64,000 nt of DNA, taken from contig JAAEAF010003586.1 in the NCBI GenBank assembly GCA_011037195.1, forward strand, positions 22,261 through 86,260, given 5' to 3'. Positions 32,557 to 44,235 of the stretch are shown here, in pieces (the first letter of the stretch is position 1; every line of letters begins with the position of its first letter). The notes beneath the pieces are model-generated. The model had not been told where the DNA came from, made no database searches, and worked only from the letters and a program-made list of their open reading frames with translations. The DNA comes from Triatoma infestans (Eukaryota; Arthropoda; Insecta; Hemiptera; Reduviidae). The translations under genes and the position numbers were made by a program.

Positions 32557-33515
32557 TACTTTCTCTTACTCCTCTAGTAAGAGGAAGTATTGTAATCGTG
32601 TCAAATTTTCGATATCGAGTTCTCACCGGAAATAAGTCTAAATAAGTAGTTTTTTGAAAATGGTCTCTCTGTGTGTGAACAGAATAGATCCGAAAAATCC
32701 TAGAAATTTCATTAATTGATATTTCGTTTAGATATCACCATGGGGGATCCGACAGTAGGTTATCTGTCAAACTTTCTCAACCAGAAGTACCACTTTACTG
32801 AATGTTTTTTTTTTTACTTTTTTGCGATTTTCTCAAAAATGGCTCCAACGATTTTCTTGAAACTTAATATATCAACTACACATACAAAGAGCTACAACTA
32901 TTATTTGGAACATTTCTCTGGGAAAATTCATTTAAGGGCACTTATGGGGGAGGGGTGGGGTTAGGTTTTCATCTTAACTGCTGTTTCAGTATATTAGACA
33001 ATTCTGTCATCTAAATAATGTTAATTAGAATTAAATATGTTGTTGAAATTCCGAGTTTGGAAAAAAATAGATAACCGGAAGTGCGTTTTTACTGAAATAT
33101 AATTTTCAGTTTTCTGGTATTTTCTCGAAAATGGCTCCAACGATTTTCTTTAAACCAGCGTTGTTAACTATACATATAAAGAGCTACAACTTTTATTTGA
33201 AACTTTTCCCCTGATAAATTCATTTAAGGGGACTTTTGGGGGAGGGGGGTTATGTTTTTCTTTAAAATGCTATCACAGTTGATTATACAATTCTGTCATC
33301 CAAATTGAAATAACTAGAAATTAAATATGACCCAAATTCCGAGTTTCAAGGAAATTAGTAAACCGGACAGTTTTACTGGACAGTGTTTTCACTTTTCGAC
33401 GAATTTCATTAAATTTGGTACACTAACTATAAAATTTGTCAATTATAATTTTGAGTACTGGAGTAAGAGAAAGTTGTGTGAGTGTTTCACACCAGATTTT
33501 TTTTTTTTTTTTTTT
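32427..33515 (+). repeat. Tandem duplication unit 1 (~1,089 bp)
   Basis: From TTTCTCAAAAATGGCTCCAA to the poly-T after CACACCAGA. It is repeated at 33,516-34,620 with the same order and shared private variants (TACTCCTCTAGTAAGAGG, CCATGGGGGATCCGACAG). Distances between matching landmarks are constant at 1,089 bp for the first part. Confidence 0.85.
32557..33496 (-). mobile_element. Family A copy (duplication unit 1)
   Basis: Complete at both termini. The TG microsatellite is reduced to CTCTGTGTGTGAAC and the hairpin loop has an extra CT (ACTCCTCTAGT). There are two G-rich cores (about 32,946 and 33,237). Confidence 0.85.
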
Positions 33516-34620
33516 GCGATTTTCTCAAAAATGGCTCCAACAATTTTCTTGAAACTTGGTATCAGCAGCACCGTTAACCTTTTCTTTAAACTATCTTACA
33601 ATGATTTTCTTTAAATTTGGAATGTTTACTGTTAAATTAATTAATTACTTTCTCTTACTCCTCTAGTAAGAGGAAGTATTGTAATCGTGTCAAATTTTCG
33701 ATATCGAGTTTTCACCGGAAATAAGTCTAAATAAGTAGTTTTTAGAAAATGGTCTCTCTGTGTGTGAACAGAATAGATCCGAAAAATCCTAGAAATTTCA
33801 TTACTTGATATTTCGTTTAGGTATCACCATGGGGGATCCGACAGTAGGTTATCTGTCAAACTTTCTCAACCAGAAGTACCACTTTACTGAATGTTTTTTT
33901 TTTTACTTTTTTGCGATTTTCTCAAAAATGGCTCCAACGATTTTCTTGAAACTTAATATATCAACTACACATACAAAGAGCTACAACTATTATTTGGAAC
34001 ATTTCTCTGGGAAAATTTATTTAAGGGCACTTTTGGGGGAAGGGTGGGTTTAGGTTTTCCTCTAAAGTGCTATTTCAATTTACTACACTAATTCTGTCAT
34101 CTAAATAATATTAATTAGAATTAAATGTGTAGTTGAAATTCTGAGTTTGAAAAAAATCAGATAACCGGAAGTGCTTTTTTTACTGAAATGTATTTTTTAG
34201 TTTTCTGGTATTTTCTTGGAAACGGCTCCAATGATTTTCTTTAAAGTAGGTATGTGCACTATAAATATAAACAGCTACAACTTTTATTTGAAACATTTCT
34301 CCTGATAATGGCATTTAAGGGGGCTTTTGGGGGGAGGAGTCGGAGTTATGTTTTTTCTTTAAAGTGCTATCATAGTTGACTATACAGTTCTACCATCCAA
34401 ACAAAATTAATTAGAAATAAATTGATGACAAAAATCCCGAGTTTCAAGAAAAATTAGTAAACCGGAAGTGCTCTTTTACTGAACAGTTTTTTTTTTCAGT
34501 TTTCGACGAACTCCAACGAATTTCATTAAATCTGGTACACAAACTATAAAATTTGTCAATTTCAATTTAGAAAGCTGGTGTAAGAGAAAGTTGTGTAAGT
34601 ATATCACACCAGATTTTTTT
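33516..34620 (+). repeat. Tandem duplication unit 2
   Basis: A near copy of 32,427-33,515. The two units share the chimeric leader (GTATCAGCAGCACCGTTAACC) and the family A body, differing by scattered substitutions that increase toward the 5' hairpin of the element. Confidence 0.85.
33646..34613 (-). mobile_element. Family A copy (duplication unit 2)
   Basis: Complete copy, 968 bp. The 5' hairpin is decayed (GTGTAAGTATATCACACC), so its stem is interrupted. The rest parallels the copy at 32,557. Confidence 0.85.
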
Positions 34621-35182
34621 TTTTTTTATTATTATAAGCAATCAAATTAACTAATTAAAAATTTTGGTAATAATTTTTAATACTATTGTATAATAGGCAA
34701 ACGTATTATCGAACGAGGAAGAATAATATATTTGCTTACATTGCTCATTCCTATCGTTCGATTCTTAGGATTTATAATTTGCATTAGATTGATAATTTTT
34801 TATAATTGAATTCTTTTCACTAATTTCTTTGGAGTTGTATTTTATTTTTTGGATACAATACAAAATTTATATATATATATATGATATATATATATAATAT
34901 ATCAAGATTATAATCTTGATCTTAACGAGCACCACATAAATAGGAGTTGAGCAATTCAAAAATATATTTATGTACCGCTCTTCCTAGGAATACTTGGAAA
35001 TTGTATAATGATTCATATAGGTGTTTAGCATCGAAACATTAATAGAGTGTGCGTCATTTATATGTTGTTTCCCTGTTGTTTTGGTACTGTCAAATTATAT
35101 TGCATGGATATCTTGGTTTTGAACTTAATGCGATTTATTTTTTTTGTTTTTGTTTTGTTTCTAAATGTTTTGTTCACACAAT
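34614..35182. other. AT-rich stretch with TA repeats and a palindrome
   Basis: It contains (TA)n at about 34,869-34,902, followed by the perfect palindrome CAAGATTATAATCTTG at 34,905-34,920. No gene recognised. Confidence 0.5.
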
Positions 35183-35505
35183 GTGAGAAAGTGGGGAGGG
35201 GGGAGGCTGACTCTACTGAACAGAAAACACATGAATAGAAACACAAATTGCTAAGACTTCACAGTGTTGAATGATATTTGAGAAGAAGGGAGCGAGAAAA
35301 TAATTCAAGAGAGAGGCAGACTGGCTGAGAATAGAGAGTAGAATGATGTTGACTGACTGGTGTCGATGACTGTTCTAAAACTGTTCTTCTCTTGGGCAAG
35401 TTCGCCTCTCTTCAACATGGTATTCTCCCCTCCCTAGTTTGGCCTAGGTATGGTGTAATTAGGTTCTTGGGATCTCATGAATCTTAATCATTCCAATCTC
35501 ATTAC
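35183..35505 (-). repeat. LTR-like repeat, diverged solo copy
   Basis: Reading leftward from GTAATGAGATTGGAATG, with GGCCAAACTAGGGAGG, GACTGGTG and GAGACAGACTGGCTG (forward sense) and AGAAACACAAATTGC, to GTGAGAAAG at 35,183. The TATA box region is lost. No clear target duplication. Confidence 0.6.
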
Positions 35506-36465
35506 ATCTTGCATATGGACAAAGTATTCTTATTGGAACTTTGAAGCTTACAAATTTAATACAGTAGAGAAACATAAAAACTCTCTAGATTTAACACAAG
35601 CAATTAATAACTTTTAATTTTTATTTTCTATATGTTTCTATACTCTAAAAAAATGGTTGTAAGTTTCAAAGTTCCACTAAAAATTCTTTTCCCACATCTT
35701 TCAAGACTATCTATATATTAAAGCTTTGAGAAAGACAGGAAATTCTGTCGAAACGTTGGCATAATTGAATGTTTCTTATGTGATCGATCCTCACCAAATT
35801 TCTTCATAACATAAATCTACTAATTTTATCTGAGTCAGTCGCGAATGGAATGCAAGAGCGTTATCATGTTGCCGAATAACTTTATGTAATTTAATTTAAT
35901 GAATTCAATGATAGGATTGAATATTTTGAACTCACAGCCTAAGCTCTTTGAGGCAGTCATGTTAGAACAAGTAACTAACAATATAACAAGTATTTTTGGG
36001 ACCTGTAAAAAGAGCCTTGATAAGTCCTGTGCGCTGAAACCGAAGCAATGCTGTATTGGCTGAATACCACATTGTCAGATCATGTTTCCTCCTTTATCTG
36101 GTGGAATAGAGCTGACAAGGACTAGGTGCAAAGATTTGTTTTTTTTTTTGGACATTTTTTGTACTTTTAGGGATTTCGCCCTTGCATTATTTGTTCCCTG
36201 CAACTAAAAAAAATCGGGGAATAGGGTTAAAATCTCTGGAATCAGATCTAGAAATCCGATTTGTCTCTTTGCATCAAATTTCAAAGTATCACTAACGATG
36301 TACATTACTATTATCATACCAATAGTGTGAAAATATGAAAGAGAAAAAATGTAACCATGGCCTCCACAGATATGCTTCAGCATATTTCTGGACAGATTCA
36401 AGATTGAAATTTTCGGCATTTTAACGGTGCAAGTGCCCAATGGGCAAAAGATTGGTATAATGGAT
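35506..36465. other. No recognised gene; one stem-GAAACG motif
   Basis: Mostly AT-rich. At about 35,723-35,760, TTTGAGAAAGACAGGAAATT then CTGTCGAAACGTTGGC forms a short stem (GACAG/CTGTC) directly followed by GAAAC, the layout also seen at 60.16 kb. Nothing else is supported. Confidence 0.35.
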
Positions 36466-36823
36466 GTGAGAAGGAGAAAGAATGAAAGAGAATGGATTTT
36501 TTTAGAGAATTAAACTAGAATATATGCTGAACACTGTATAATGAAAGAACTCACAAACTGCAAGAACTTTACAACAGAAGTTAGGTAGCGAGAGATATAT
36601 AAAGAGACAGACTGGCTGAGTCATGAGAAGGTAGTAAGGCTACTGACTTGTAAACTAGTCTCGTAAACTGATGTAAAACTGTACTTTGTCGCTCTATTTA
36701 TATAAATTGAACCGACCCTTCCTAGACTGGCTAAGATGGGGAGTAACTAACTTCTTTTGATTCATTTTTATGTTTCTCCGCTCTACGGCTCCTATGAATC
36801 TATAATGATTCGGATCCCATTAC
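36466..36823 (-). repeat. LTR-like repeat, solo copy 358 bp
   Basis: Reading leftward GTAATGGGATCCGAATC ... TATATAAATAGAGCGAC ... CAGTCTGTCTCTTTATATAT ... CTTGCAGTTTGTGAG ... TTCTCCTTCTCAC. It is complete compared with the 24-kb copy. I find no unambiguous 5-bp duplication: ATTGG occurs 16 bp before the left end and 1 bp after the right end. Confidence 0.65.
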
Positions 36824-36825
36824 TA

Positions 36826-37345
36826 TTGGCTATTTTCTCTGATAGTCCGACTGTATTAAAAGCCCTGTGGAAATGGAAGTCTTTGGTGAACCACATTAGC
36901 CTATGGCCAAGTTAGGTGCCAGAGCATGGTGGCATTCAAAGTAACGAAGAGGCCGATAAATTGACAAAAGTGTGTTCATCTTTGGTCGTGAACTTTTTTT
37001 TGGCGGCCATATGGGGGGGGGGACTATTGTGGAGGAGTGGCTCCAAGAAGAGATATCTTCTAGGTGTCACCTTCTAGTAGAGGAGTGTTGCGGATCAGGG
37101 ACACTCCAAGCTATTCCTGGACTGTCAAAAAGCTCCCACACATCACTGTCATGCTTATAGGGAATACCTCGTTAGGAAACGCACACATTGGAAGATCCAA
37201 TCAAGGAAGAATGAATCCTTGTGGAGGATTTATTTTGTAGAAAGTGTGGCAAGAAGGACCACACATTGTTTCAACTCTTTTCCTTTGGTTCGGGCATCGA
37301 ACTAGGGATTGAAATCATCTCTTGCCTCAATCCTGGTGTTTATTA
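36826..37345 (+). pseudogene. LINE RNase H/C-terminal fragment, strongly decayed
   Basis: Frames give AIFSDSPTVLKALWKWKSLVN, then VPEHGGIQSNEEADKLTK (RNase H VPGH.GI.GNE.AD.L) and LFCRKCGKKDHTLFQL (remnant of the C-terminal zinc-like motif). There are multiple stops and frameshifts and no RT. The LINE clade cannot be decided. Confidence 0.7.
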
Positions 37346-37349
37346 TCGG

Positions 37350-37572
37350 TGAAAGGGAAAGGAATAGCTAAGTGGTTAGCGTACTAAACTCCCGAACTAG
37401 TTCACTCACTTAGATTCGAATCCAGCTGGGCTACCCTTAGATTTTTTTTTTCTTCCTCTAGCCTCTACAGCTTACTGTCCGGTGATGGACAGTGTTGTCT
37501 GTAACAAAAAAACACTGTCCGGAGGCTGCAGTGCACTGAGAAGGTTCCGGACGCCTTAAAAAAAAAAAAAAA
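37350..37572 (+). mobile_element. SINE1 (tRNA-derived), with target duplication
   Basis: ATTATCGG flanks it at 37,342-37,349 and 37,573-37,580. Box A is intact (TAGCTAAGTGGTTAGCG). Box B is altered (AGATTCGAATCC). The anticodon-arm region holds unrelated bases (AACTAGTTCACTCACTT). The body has a small stem (CTGTCCGGTGATGGACAG) and ends in poly-A. Confidence 0.88.
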
Positions 37573-37580
37573 TTATCGGC

Positions 37581-38340
37581 TTACGTTGATGTGATAAGAA
37601 ACTGGCGTCCATTATGGGCCTCTTTGGCCTAAATGTATTAATCTCTAAAAGGTATCCGATTTCTAGAACTGGATTATATTCAATATATTAATCTGAAGTC
37701 TTATATATTTCTTAATGACAAGCAAATCTTGTTTAATTATATTTTAAAATGAAACTGATTTAATTTGGAAATATGAATCACTCAGTTTCCTTCACATTCA
37801 GCAAAAGATAGTAACTTAAAAAAAAAAAAAAGGATAAAAAAATCTAAGTTTCCTTCAGTAAATATTAATGTTTTCTTTGATTGGTGATTAATGGTTTAAT
37901 TCACTGTAAATTCAATTATTTGTAAAAAGAATGATTGAGGAAGGAAACATTCTTCTCGCTTTATATTGGCTGATTAATTTGTTTTACATTCCACATTGCC
38001 TTGTTTTTTTATTGGTATTTTGGTCAATATGTAATTGTCATTCTAAAAATAACTTTTTTTTTAAGAAATTTATTTTTATATTACCTATTTTTGAACATTA
38101 ATATTATTTTTTTTTAAAACAAGACATCAGTGATTAGTTTTTTTAAGAATATTAACCAATCAAGTACTCTGACTGGTCTTTAAATGTTTTTGTTAGGGCC
38201 TGACTAGGTTACGAGGGTGATGGTACCTGAGTGGGGAAAAGAAATATGTTTCGGTCTTTAAGGGGGGCAAATTGTACCCTTTAAAAATGGAAACATCCAA
38301 CACGTGGGGGTGTATAATTTAAATTACGTTTTGTGAAGGA
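37581..38340. other. AT-rich stretch without recognisable genes
   Basis: No supported feature. Confidence 0.4.
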
Positions 38341-38549
38341 TTTTTTTTTTTTTTTTTATTGTTTGTGGGAAGTGACCAAGCCCTGTGCTATCCAAGCCCT
38401 TCTGGAATAGCTCCCCAAAGTTCGGAGCCTTCTCAGTGCACTGTCAGCCTCCTAGGAAGAAAAAAAAATCTAAGGGCAAAAGCTGGACTCGAACCCGGGA
38501 CCGCCGCATTGCTAGTCCCGCGCGCTACCACTGAGCTAATCCTTTCCTT
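38341..38549 (-). mobile_element. SINE1, reverse orientation
   Basis: Poly-T at the left, the conserved CCTTCTCAGTGCACTGTCAGCC, an internal deletion of the stem region, CTCGAACCCGG (box B reversed) and GCGCGCTACCACTGAGCTA (box A reversed). Confidence 0.85.
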
Positions 38550-38924
38550 AATAATATGAAGTAATGTCTAATATTCATTTAATACCCAGGTTATTAACAA
38601 TTCAAATTGATCATTACTAGATATTTTACCAAATTTCCAATATAATTGTTAAAATTATCCAACAATTCTTTTTAAATTAAATGATTTTTTTTTATACGAA
38701 TTAAATGATCATTGATAATATATATCTTTTTCAACCGTATAATCTGATTAAGTAAATTAATAATTTTAACCATTCTCCCGATAGGATTGGATGTATTTAA
38801 TATATTTTTGATAGTTTCTTTAAAAAAAAAAAAAAAATGAATCCTTAGCCCTCAAAACTCAGTTTTTGAATATTGAAAAAATTTGATGTAAAATACTCTT
38901 ACGACTTTTTTAGTTCTTTCTGTT

Positions 38925-40145
38925 TCTCCTAAATGTATTGCGATTCGTGTCAAAATTTTCGTAATTGAATTTTTGCACTGGAAACACATATTTTTTTGAG
39001 GTACCCTGAGTTCGATGATGTATGGTTAGTGTGAACCAAATATCTTCAAAACGGAAAAATTGCTGAACGCCATTTAAGGTACATTACCACTACATCTGAT
39101 GAAGGTTTCCAAAAAAAAAAAATCCATCATCCGAAAATGCGACTTTAATGAATAGTTTTTTTTCTTTCAATTTTTCGTGATTTTCTGTAAACTTTGTATA
39201 CTAGAAAAATCATTCAATAAGTAACGAGATAAATCGCTGTAGTTCAAAAATGATTTATTTAATCAATAGAAAACTTTGGCTACTTTTCAACATAGTCTCC
39301 AGCAACGTGTTTATACACTTCTACCCATCGTTCTTCTAATTTGTTTATGCGTCTGGCATAAAATTCTTTGGTTTTTGTTCTCGAAGTCACTTTTGCATCC
39401 GATTTTTTAACTTCTTCATTGAATTGAAAATGTTTCCTACGTAGAGCCCCTTTAAGGGGGACCAAAAAAAAATGGAAGTCCGATGGGGCGAGTCAGGGTA
39501 GTAGGGGGGGGGGATGTGGAAAGATCTCTTCCATCCCACTTTCTTTGTGGGCGTCCGTAAGTTGTCTTGGAACCCATATCGCACAAGTTTTCTTGTACTG
39601 CAGCTTATTCTGAATAAGGTTATGGAAAGTTCCAACTCTCGCATGCATTTCTTCAGGCATCAGTTCAACGATTATCCTGAATTAACGCGTTAATGCGAGT
39701 TACAACTTCAACCGGTCGTCCACTTCGTTGCTCGTCATAGACACTTACATGGCCACTTTTAACTTGTTCTACCCAATTTTAAACATTCAAACGTTTCAAA
39801 CAATTATTCCCATACACTTTCAACATTCTTTCGTGGATTCTAATCACTGAGCGTTGTTCTTCCGCGGTGCAATGCTCGAGCGGGACTCGCCATTGTTAAC
39901 TGAATACATTTGAGGTTATGCTAACCAAATATTCTCGAACAGCTGTTAAGAAACTAAGTACAAGGATGCCAACTTGACAGACTGAAACTATTGTGCTGAT
40001 TAAACAAACCGTTTCTGAGCTACAGCGATTTGTTTCGTTACTTATTCAATGATCCTCATATCTACACACATAGGTGACTATCACTTTTATTTGTGACCTT
40101 TTTACACGAAAATTTATTTTCGGGGGGTTCCTGCGGGTACAGCAG
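38925..40145 (-). mobile_element. Family B copy split by a mariner relic
   Basis: Left part 38,925-39,192: TATTGCGATTCGTGTCAAAA, GAGGTACCCTGAGTTCG, CATCATCCGAAAATGCGACT, TTTTCTGTAAACTTTGTATA. Right part from about 40,064: TACACACATAGGTGACTATC, CTTTTATTTGTGACC, CGGGGGGTTCCTGCGG. Joined across the mariner they match the family B order at 24.3 kb. Confidence 0.65.
39193..40066 (-). mobile_element. Mariner relic with internal loss, ~0.87 kb
   Basis: Inverted ends ATCATTCAATAAGTAACGAG (from 39,199) and ATCATTGAATAAGTAACGAA (reverse of 40,041-40,060), followed in both by AAATCGCTGTAG. Coding remnants on the minus strand in order: a helix-turn-helix region, HARVGTFHNLIQNKLQYKKT with WVPRQLTDAHKE near 39,550-39,680, then YYPDSPHRTSIFFWSPLKG (third-Asp block, frameshifted), GALRRKHFQFNEEVKK and the C-terminal GDYVEK at 39,280. 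The segment carrying the first two catalytic Asp is missing. It is inserted in a family B copy. Confidence 0.82.
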
Positions 40146-40221
40146 CAACGCTAACCTTTTCTTTAAACTATCTTACAATGATTTTCTTTAAATTTGGAAT
40201 GTTTACTGTTAAATTAATTAA

Positions 40222-41127
40222 TTACTTTCTCTTACTCCTATTAAGAGGAAGTATTGTAATCGTGTCAAATTTTCGATATTGAGTTTTCACCGGAAATATC
40301 CGTTTTGAGGTCCCCTAAGTCCAAAAAAGTGATTTTTAGCAAATGGTCTGTGTGTGAGTGTAACAGCATAGCTGAAAAACAAAAACCGTAGAAAGTTGAA
40401 ACTTAATATTCCGTTTAGGTATCACCATGGCATCAGGCGGTGGGTCATCTGTCAAAATTTCTCAACCGGAAGTACCACTTTACAAGTTGGTTTTTTTCTT
40501 TTTTGGATTTTCTCTAAAATGGCTCCGATGATTTTCTTTAAACTTGGTATATCAACTACACATACAAGGTGCTACAACTTTTTTTTGAAACTTTTCACTG
40601 GAAAAATTCACTGAAGGGCACTTTTGCGGGAGGGGGTGGGGTTAGGTTTTTATCTAAAGTGCTATTTTAGTTTATTAAACAATTCTATCATCTAAATAAA
40701 GTTAATTAGAATTGAATATGTTGCTGAAATTCCGAGTTTGAAAAAAATCGGATAAGCGAAAGTGCGTTTACATTACTTGAAAGAACTTATATAAACTAAA
40801 CATACAAAGATCTACAACTTTTATATAAAACATTTCTCTGGCAAAATTCATTTAAGGGCACTTTTAGAGAAGGGTTGGAATTACAGCTTCCTCTAAAGTA
40901 CTATCATAGTTGATTATATGATTCTATCATCCAAACAAAATTAATTAGAAATAAATAGATGACCAAAATTCCGAGTTTCAAGGAAATTAGTAAACCGGAA
41001 GTGGCCTTTTACTGAACAGTTTTTTTCAGTGTTCGACGTATTTCATTAAATTTGGTACACACTATAAAATTCAATTATAATTTTGAGAACTGGAATAAGA
41101 GAAAGTTATGTGAGTGTTTCACACCAG
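40222..41127 (-). mobile_element. Family A copy, nearly full length
   Basis: The 3' hairpin is preceded by the GGAATGTTTACTGTTAAATT leader also found at 32.5 and 33.6 kb. One module is shortened around 40,765-40,800. It ends CACACCAGA. The hairpin reads CCTATTAAGAGG, a variant that shares CCTATTA with the ends of the composite inverted repeat. Confidence 0.85.
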
Positions 41128-41929
41128 ATTTTTTTTTTAAATGGAATGTTTTAGTTCATATTTATATCGAGTATATTTATGAAAGAAATAATCTAAAATG
41201 TTGATCAATATTTTTTCACAGTAAGAGGAGATTAAAATTTCTTTTATAAATATCCAGGAATAAATATACAATTTTTTTTATGAATTTGGATGGGGAGGGG
41301 CGAATAAAAATGTATCTTGTACATAATTAAAGGAGTTACTTAGAAGGAATTTTTTGTTATAAACAGAGACAGGAAGTAAATGTGAGTAATAGAATTAGCA
41401 GTGTGTTTGGATGTTAAAAGTTTGTTTATGACCTGCTCTGCCGCCCATATTACTATTTTTCATAGAATGACTTGTTAGTAGAAGGAAATTCCTTCTACTT
41501 TTTTTTAAATCTAACAACAGCATTATCTAACTATAAAATAGTTTTATAGCCCAGATCAATCGGCTAGAACTTTTCTGCTCAATATTATATTAAATGATAA
41601 AGTTGCTTTGGTAAGGGTTTGGTCAATGAATATTTATAATAATACGTATCATTAAAATATTATAATTTTTTTTAGACCGAATCACACGAATCGATCGTAT
41701 TTCTTTTGTATTTTATCGTTATTTATATATTGTACTAGCTACACCAGCTGGGGAATTATGCCCTGGAACCCTTTTTTTACTTTCTCTGTAAGGAGAAAAT
41801 AATGGATAAAGACAGGAAAGGTCAAGCAAATTCTTGACAAAGTTCGAAGGCTTTTGCGTGCTTATGCACGAACGTGTCATTGACGGCGTTTTCTCAATCT
41901 TACACCTCTTCATTTGGTGGTAAAAAAGG
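41128..41929. other. AT-rich stretch without recognisable genes
   Basis: No supported feature. An isolated TTACTTTCTCTGTAAGGAG at about 41,777 may be a decayed family 3' hairpin. Confidence 0.4.
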
Positions 41930-42125
41930 GCGGTGAAGGAAGCCCTCCTCAGAATCTCCTAGAGAGGAGAGCTTCGAAGGAGAGACACGGGCTGGGCCTT
42001 AGGGAGCGAGTATCTCTACCTTCCTAGGTACGGCATGTGCAAGACGTTAACGGTTTGGTCAAGAATTTTTCTACGAAGCTAAGTAAGAAAAGGGAGTAGG
42101 AGCAAGAGATCCGCTCTATCAATGC
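41930..42125 (+). pseudogene. LINE fragment related to the one at 2-3 kb
   Basis: GGAAGCCCTCCTCAGAATCT and CTACGAAGCTAAGTAAGAAA match, in the same sense as the element, the region of the 2-3 kb LINE that encodes ALLRISRDGMGGCGLG and KNFSTKLSTKGEW. No open frame. Directly followed by an LTR-like head. Confidence 0.65.
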
Positions 42126-42144
42126 TAATGGTAATAGGTTTATC

Positions 42145-42200
42145 GGAAGTGTGATTGTAAAGGGATTCGAATCATCAAAGAATCATAAGATCCGAAGATT
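42145..42200 (+). repeat. LTR-like repeat, head only
   Basis: TGTAAAGGGATTCGAATCAT and AAGAATCATAAGATCCGAAG, the first ~50 bp of the LTR-like family. Confidence 0.55.
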
Positions 42201-42527
42201 AATTATAAATAAATAGATTGCCAAAATTCCTAGTTTCAAGAAAATTAGTGTACCGGAAATGCGTTTTTACTGAACAGTTTTTTTTTTTCAGTTTTTGCTA
42301 TTTTCTCCATAATAACATCGACGAATTTCATTAAATTCACACCAATTTCACACCAGATTTTTCTCCATAAAAACACCCTCGGTGCCATTATACTTAATAT
42401 ACCAATTATACATGCGGAGACATATCACTTTTGTTTGTAACTGTTTTTCCCCGAAAATTTTGTCTTTATCTGAGACGGGTTATTGGGGGACCTGGAAGGT
42501 CATGTTTCCCATTAAAAAAAAAAAAAA
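42201..42527 (-). repeat. Family A 5' end followed by family B segment
   Basis: Reverse family A end (CAAAATTCCTAGTTTCAAG, TTCACACCAGA at 42,349-42,359), then a family B module (CACCCTCGGTGCCATTATAC, GAGACATATCACTTTTGTTT). The family B part is interrupted at 42,515 by a forward family A copy and resumes at 43,500-43,645. Confidence 0.55.
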
Positions 42528-43493
42528 TCTGGTGTGAAACACTCACACAACTTTCTCTTACTCCAGTTTTCAAAATTATGATTGACATATTTTATAGTTT
42601 GTGTACAAAAATTTAATGAAATTCGTCGAAAACTAAAAAAAAAAGTGTTCAGTAAAAGCGCACTTCCGGTTTACTAATTTTCTTGAAACTCGGCAATTTT
42701 GGCTATCTATTTTTTTGTAATCAATTTTGTTTGGATGATAGAATTTTATAATCAACTAAGATAGCAATTTAGAGAAAAAACATAACCCCCATTCCCTCCT
42801 CCGAAAGTGCACTTAAATAAATTTTCCCAGAGAAATGTTTTAAATAAAAGTTCTAGATCTTTGTATGTTTAGTTTATATACGAAGTTTCAAGAAAATTGT
42901 CGGTGCCATTTTTGAGAAAATCGCGAAAAAGTGAAAAAAAAAAATCATTTAGTAAAGTGGTAAAGTAAACTCACTTCCGGTTATCCGATTTTTTTTTTTT
43001 TAACTCGGAATTTCAACAACATATTCAATTCTAATTAACATTATTTAGATGAAAGAATTGTTTAATAAACTGAATAGCACTTTAGTGGAAAACCTAAACC
43101 CACCCCTCCCCAAAAAGTGCCCTTAAATGAATTTTCCCAGAGAAAAGTTTCAAATAAAAGTTGTAGCATTTTGTATGTGTAGTTGATATACCAAGTTTAA
43201 AGAAAATCGTCCAAGTCATTTTTGAGAAAATTGCAAAAAAGTAAAAAAAACAACTAGTAATGTAGTACTTCCGGTTGAGGAATTTTGACAGAAGACCCAT
43301 CGTCTGATGCTATAGTGATACCTAAACGGAATATCAAGTTTCAACTTTCTACGGTTTTTCGTTTTTGAGCTATGCTAAAAAAACACTTTTTGGGACTTAG
43401 GAGACTTCAAAACGGATATTTCCGGTGAGAAACTCGATATCAAAAATTTGACACGATTACAATACTTCCTCTTAATAGGAGTGAGAGAAAGTA
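42528..43493 (+). mobile_element. Family A copy inserted in family B
   Basis: TCTGGTGTGAAACACTCACA to AGGAGTGAGAGAAAGTA. Both modules are present. The microsatellite is fully lost (GAGCTATGCTAAAAAAACAC). The left flank is a poly-A tract and the right flank AAAGAAAAAAT, so the insertion lies in an A-run of the older element. Confidence 0.87.
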
Positions 43494-43645
43494 AAAAGAA
43501 AAAATCCTTTTATTATGTTTAAAAATTTTTCCTATTGATATAACTTAAAGAGCATTAAATATTTTTTAAAACTTTATGAGTTCGAAGAAAATTTGTCACT
43601 TATAACTGTATAGGTTACTGTGTGAGTGTTTCATATCAGACTGTT
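43494..43645 (-). repeat. Family B 5' end
   Basis: ATTTGTCACTTATAACTG, then GTGTGAGTGTTTCATATCAGA, the reverse 5' hairpin of the older family. Confidence 0.55.
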
Positions 43646-44072
43646 TTTTTTCTCTCTCTCTTTTATTGTATACCATGGAAAGGTGTAGTCTCATTTATGA
43701 TGACTCCTGTTTGTACTTTAAAATAATTGACAAAAAATTATTACAAAACACTGACGTATTGGGAAATAATGAGATAATAATGTAAATGCAAAACAAAACA
43801 AAACAAAAAAAACAACAAAAACAAATGTTTTAAGGCCACCATATGATTTCATCCACAGTTCTGACACAATTTCTGACTAATGCTCCCCTAATTAACTATG
43901 GTGAAAAAAAAATTGTAGACAACTTTCAAAACATCAAAGTAGATAAAAAGAAATTACCTGTTGAATCATAACACTAAATAATAATATTCAAAATGGTGAT
44001 TATTGCTTTTTATAATGATGAATAATTTACGCTTAATACATTTGAAAATAATTTGATTTCTTTGACCTGGAG
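43646..44072. other. AT-rich stretch without recognisable genes
   Basis: Low-complexity AAAACA runs near 43,795-43,825; nothing else supported. Confidence 0.4.
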
Positions 44073-44175
44073 GGGACGGGTGTTGGTGTAGTGGTTATGA
44101 GCATGGATTACTAACTGGAAGGTCCCCAGTTCGAGTCTCGCGTAACTGTTAAATTTTATATTAGTTTAAATACGA
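44073..44175 (+). mobile_element. SINE2 (tRNA-derived), 5' part
   Basis: TGGTGTAGTGGTTATGAGC (box A) and CCAGTTCGAGTCTC (box B). The head and first body part match 57,185-57,381, after which this copy stops near AAATACGAAAATACTG. Confidence 0.78.
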
Positions 44176-44235
44176 AAATACTGATACAAAGGTTATATTT
44201 AATATATATAGTTATCTAGTCAATTACACTTTGTA

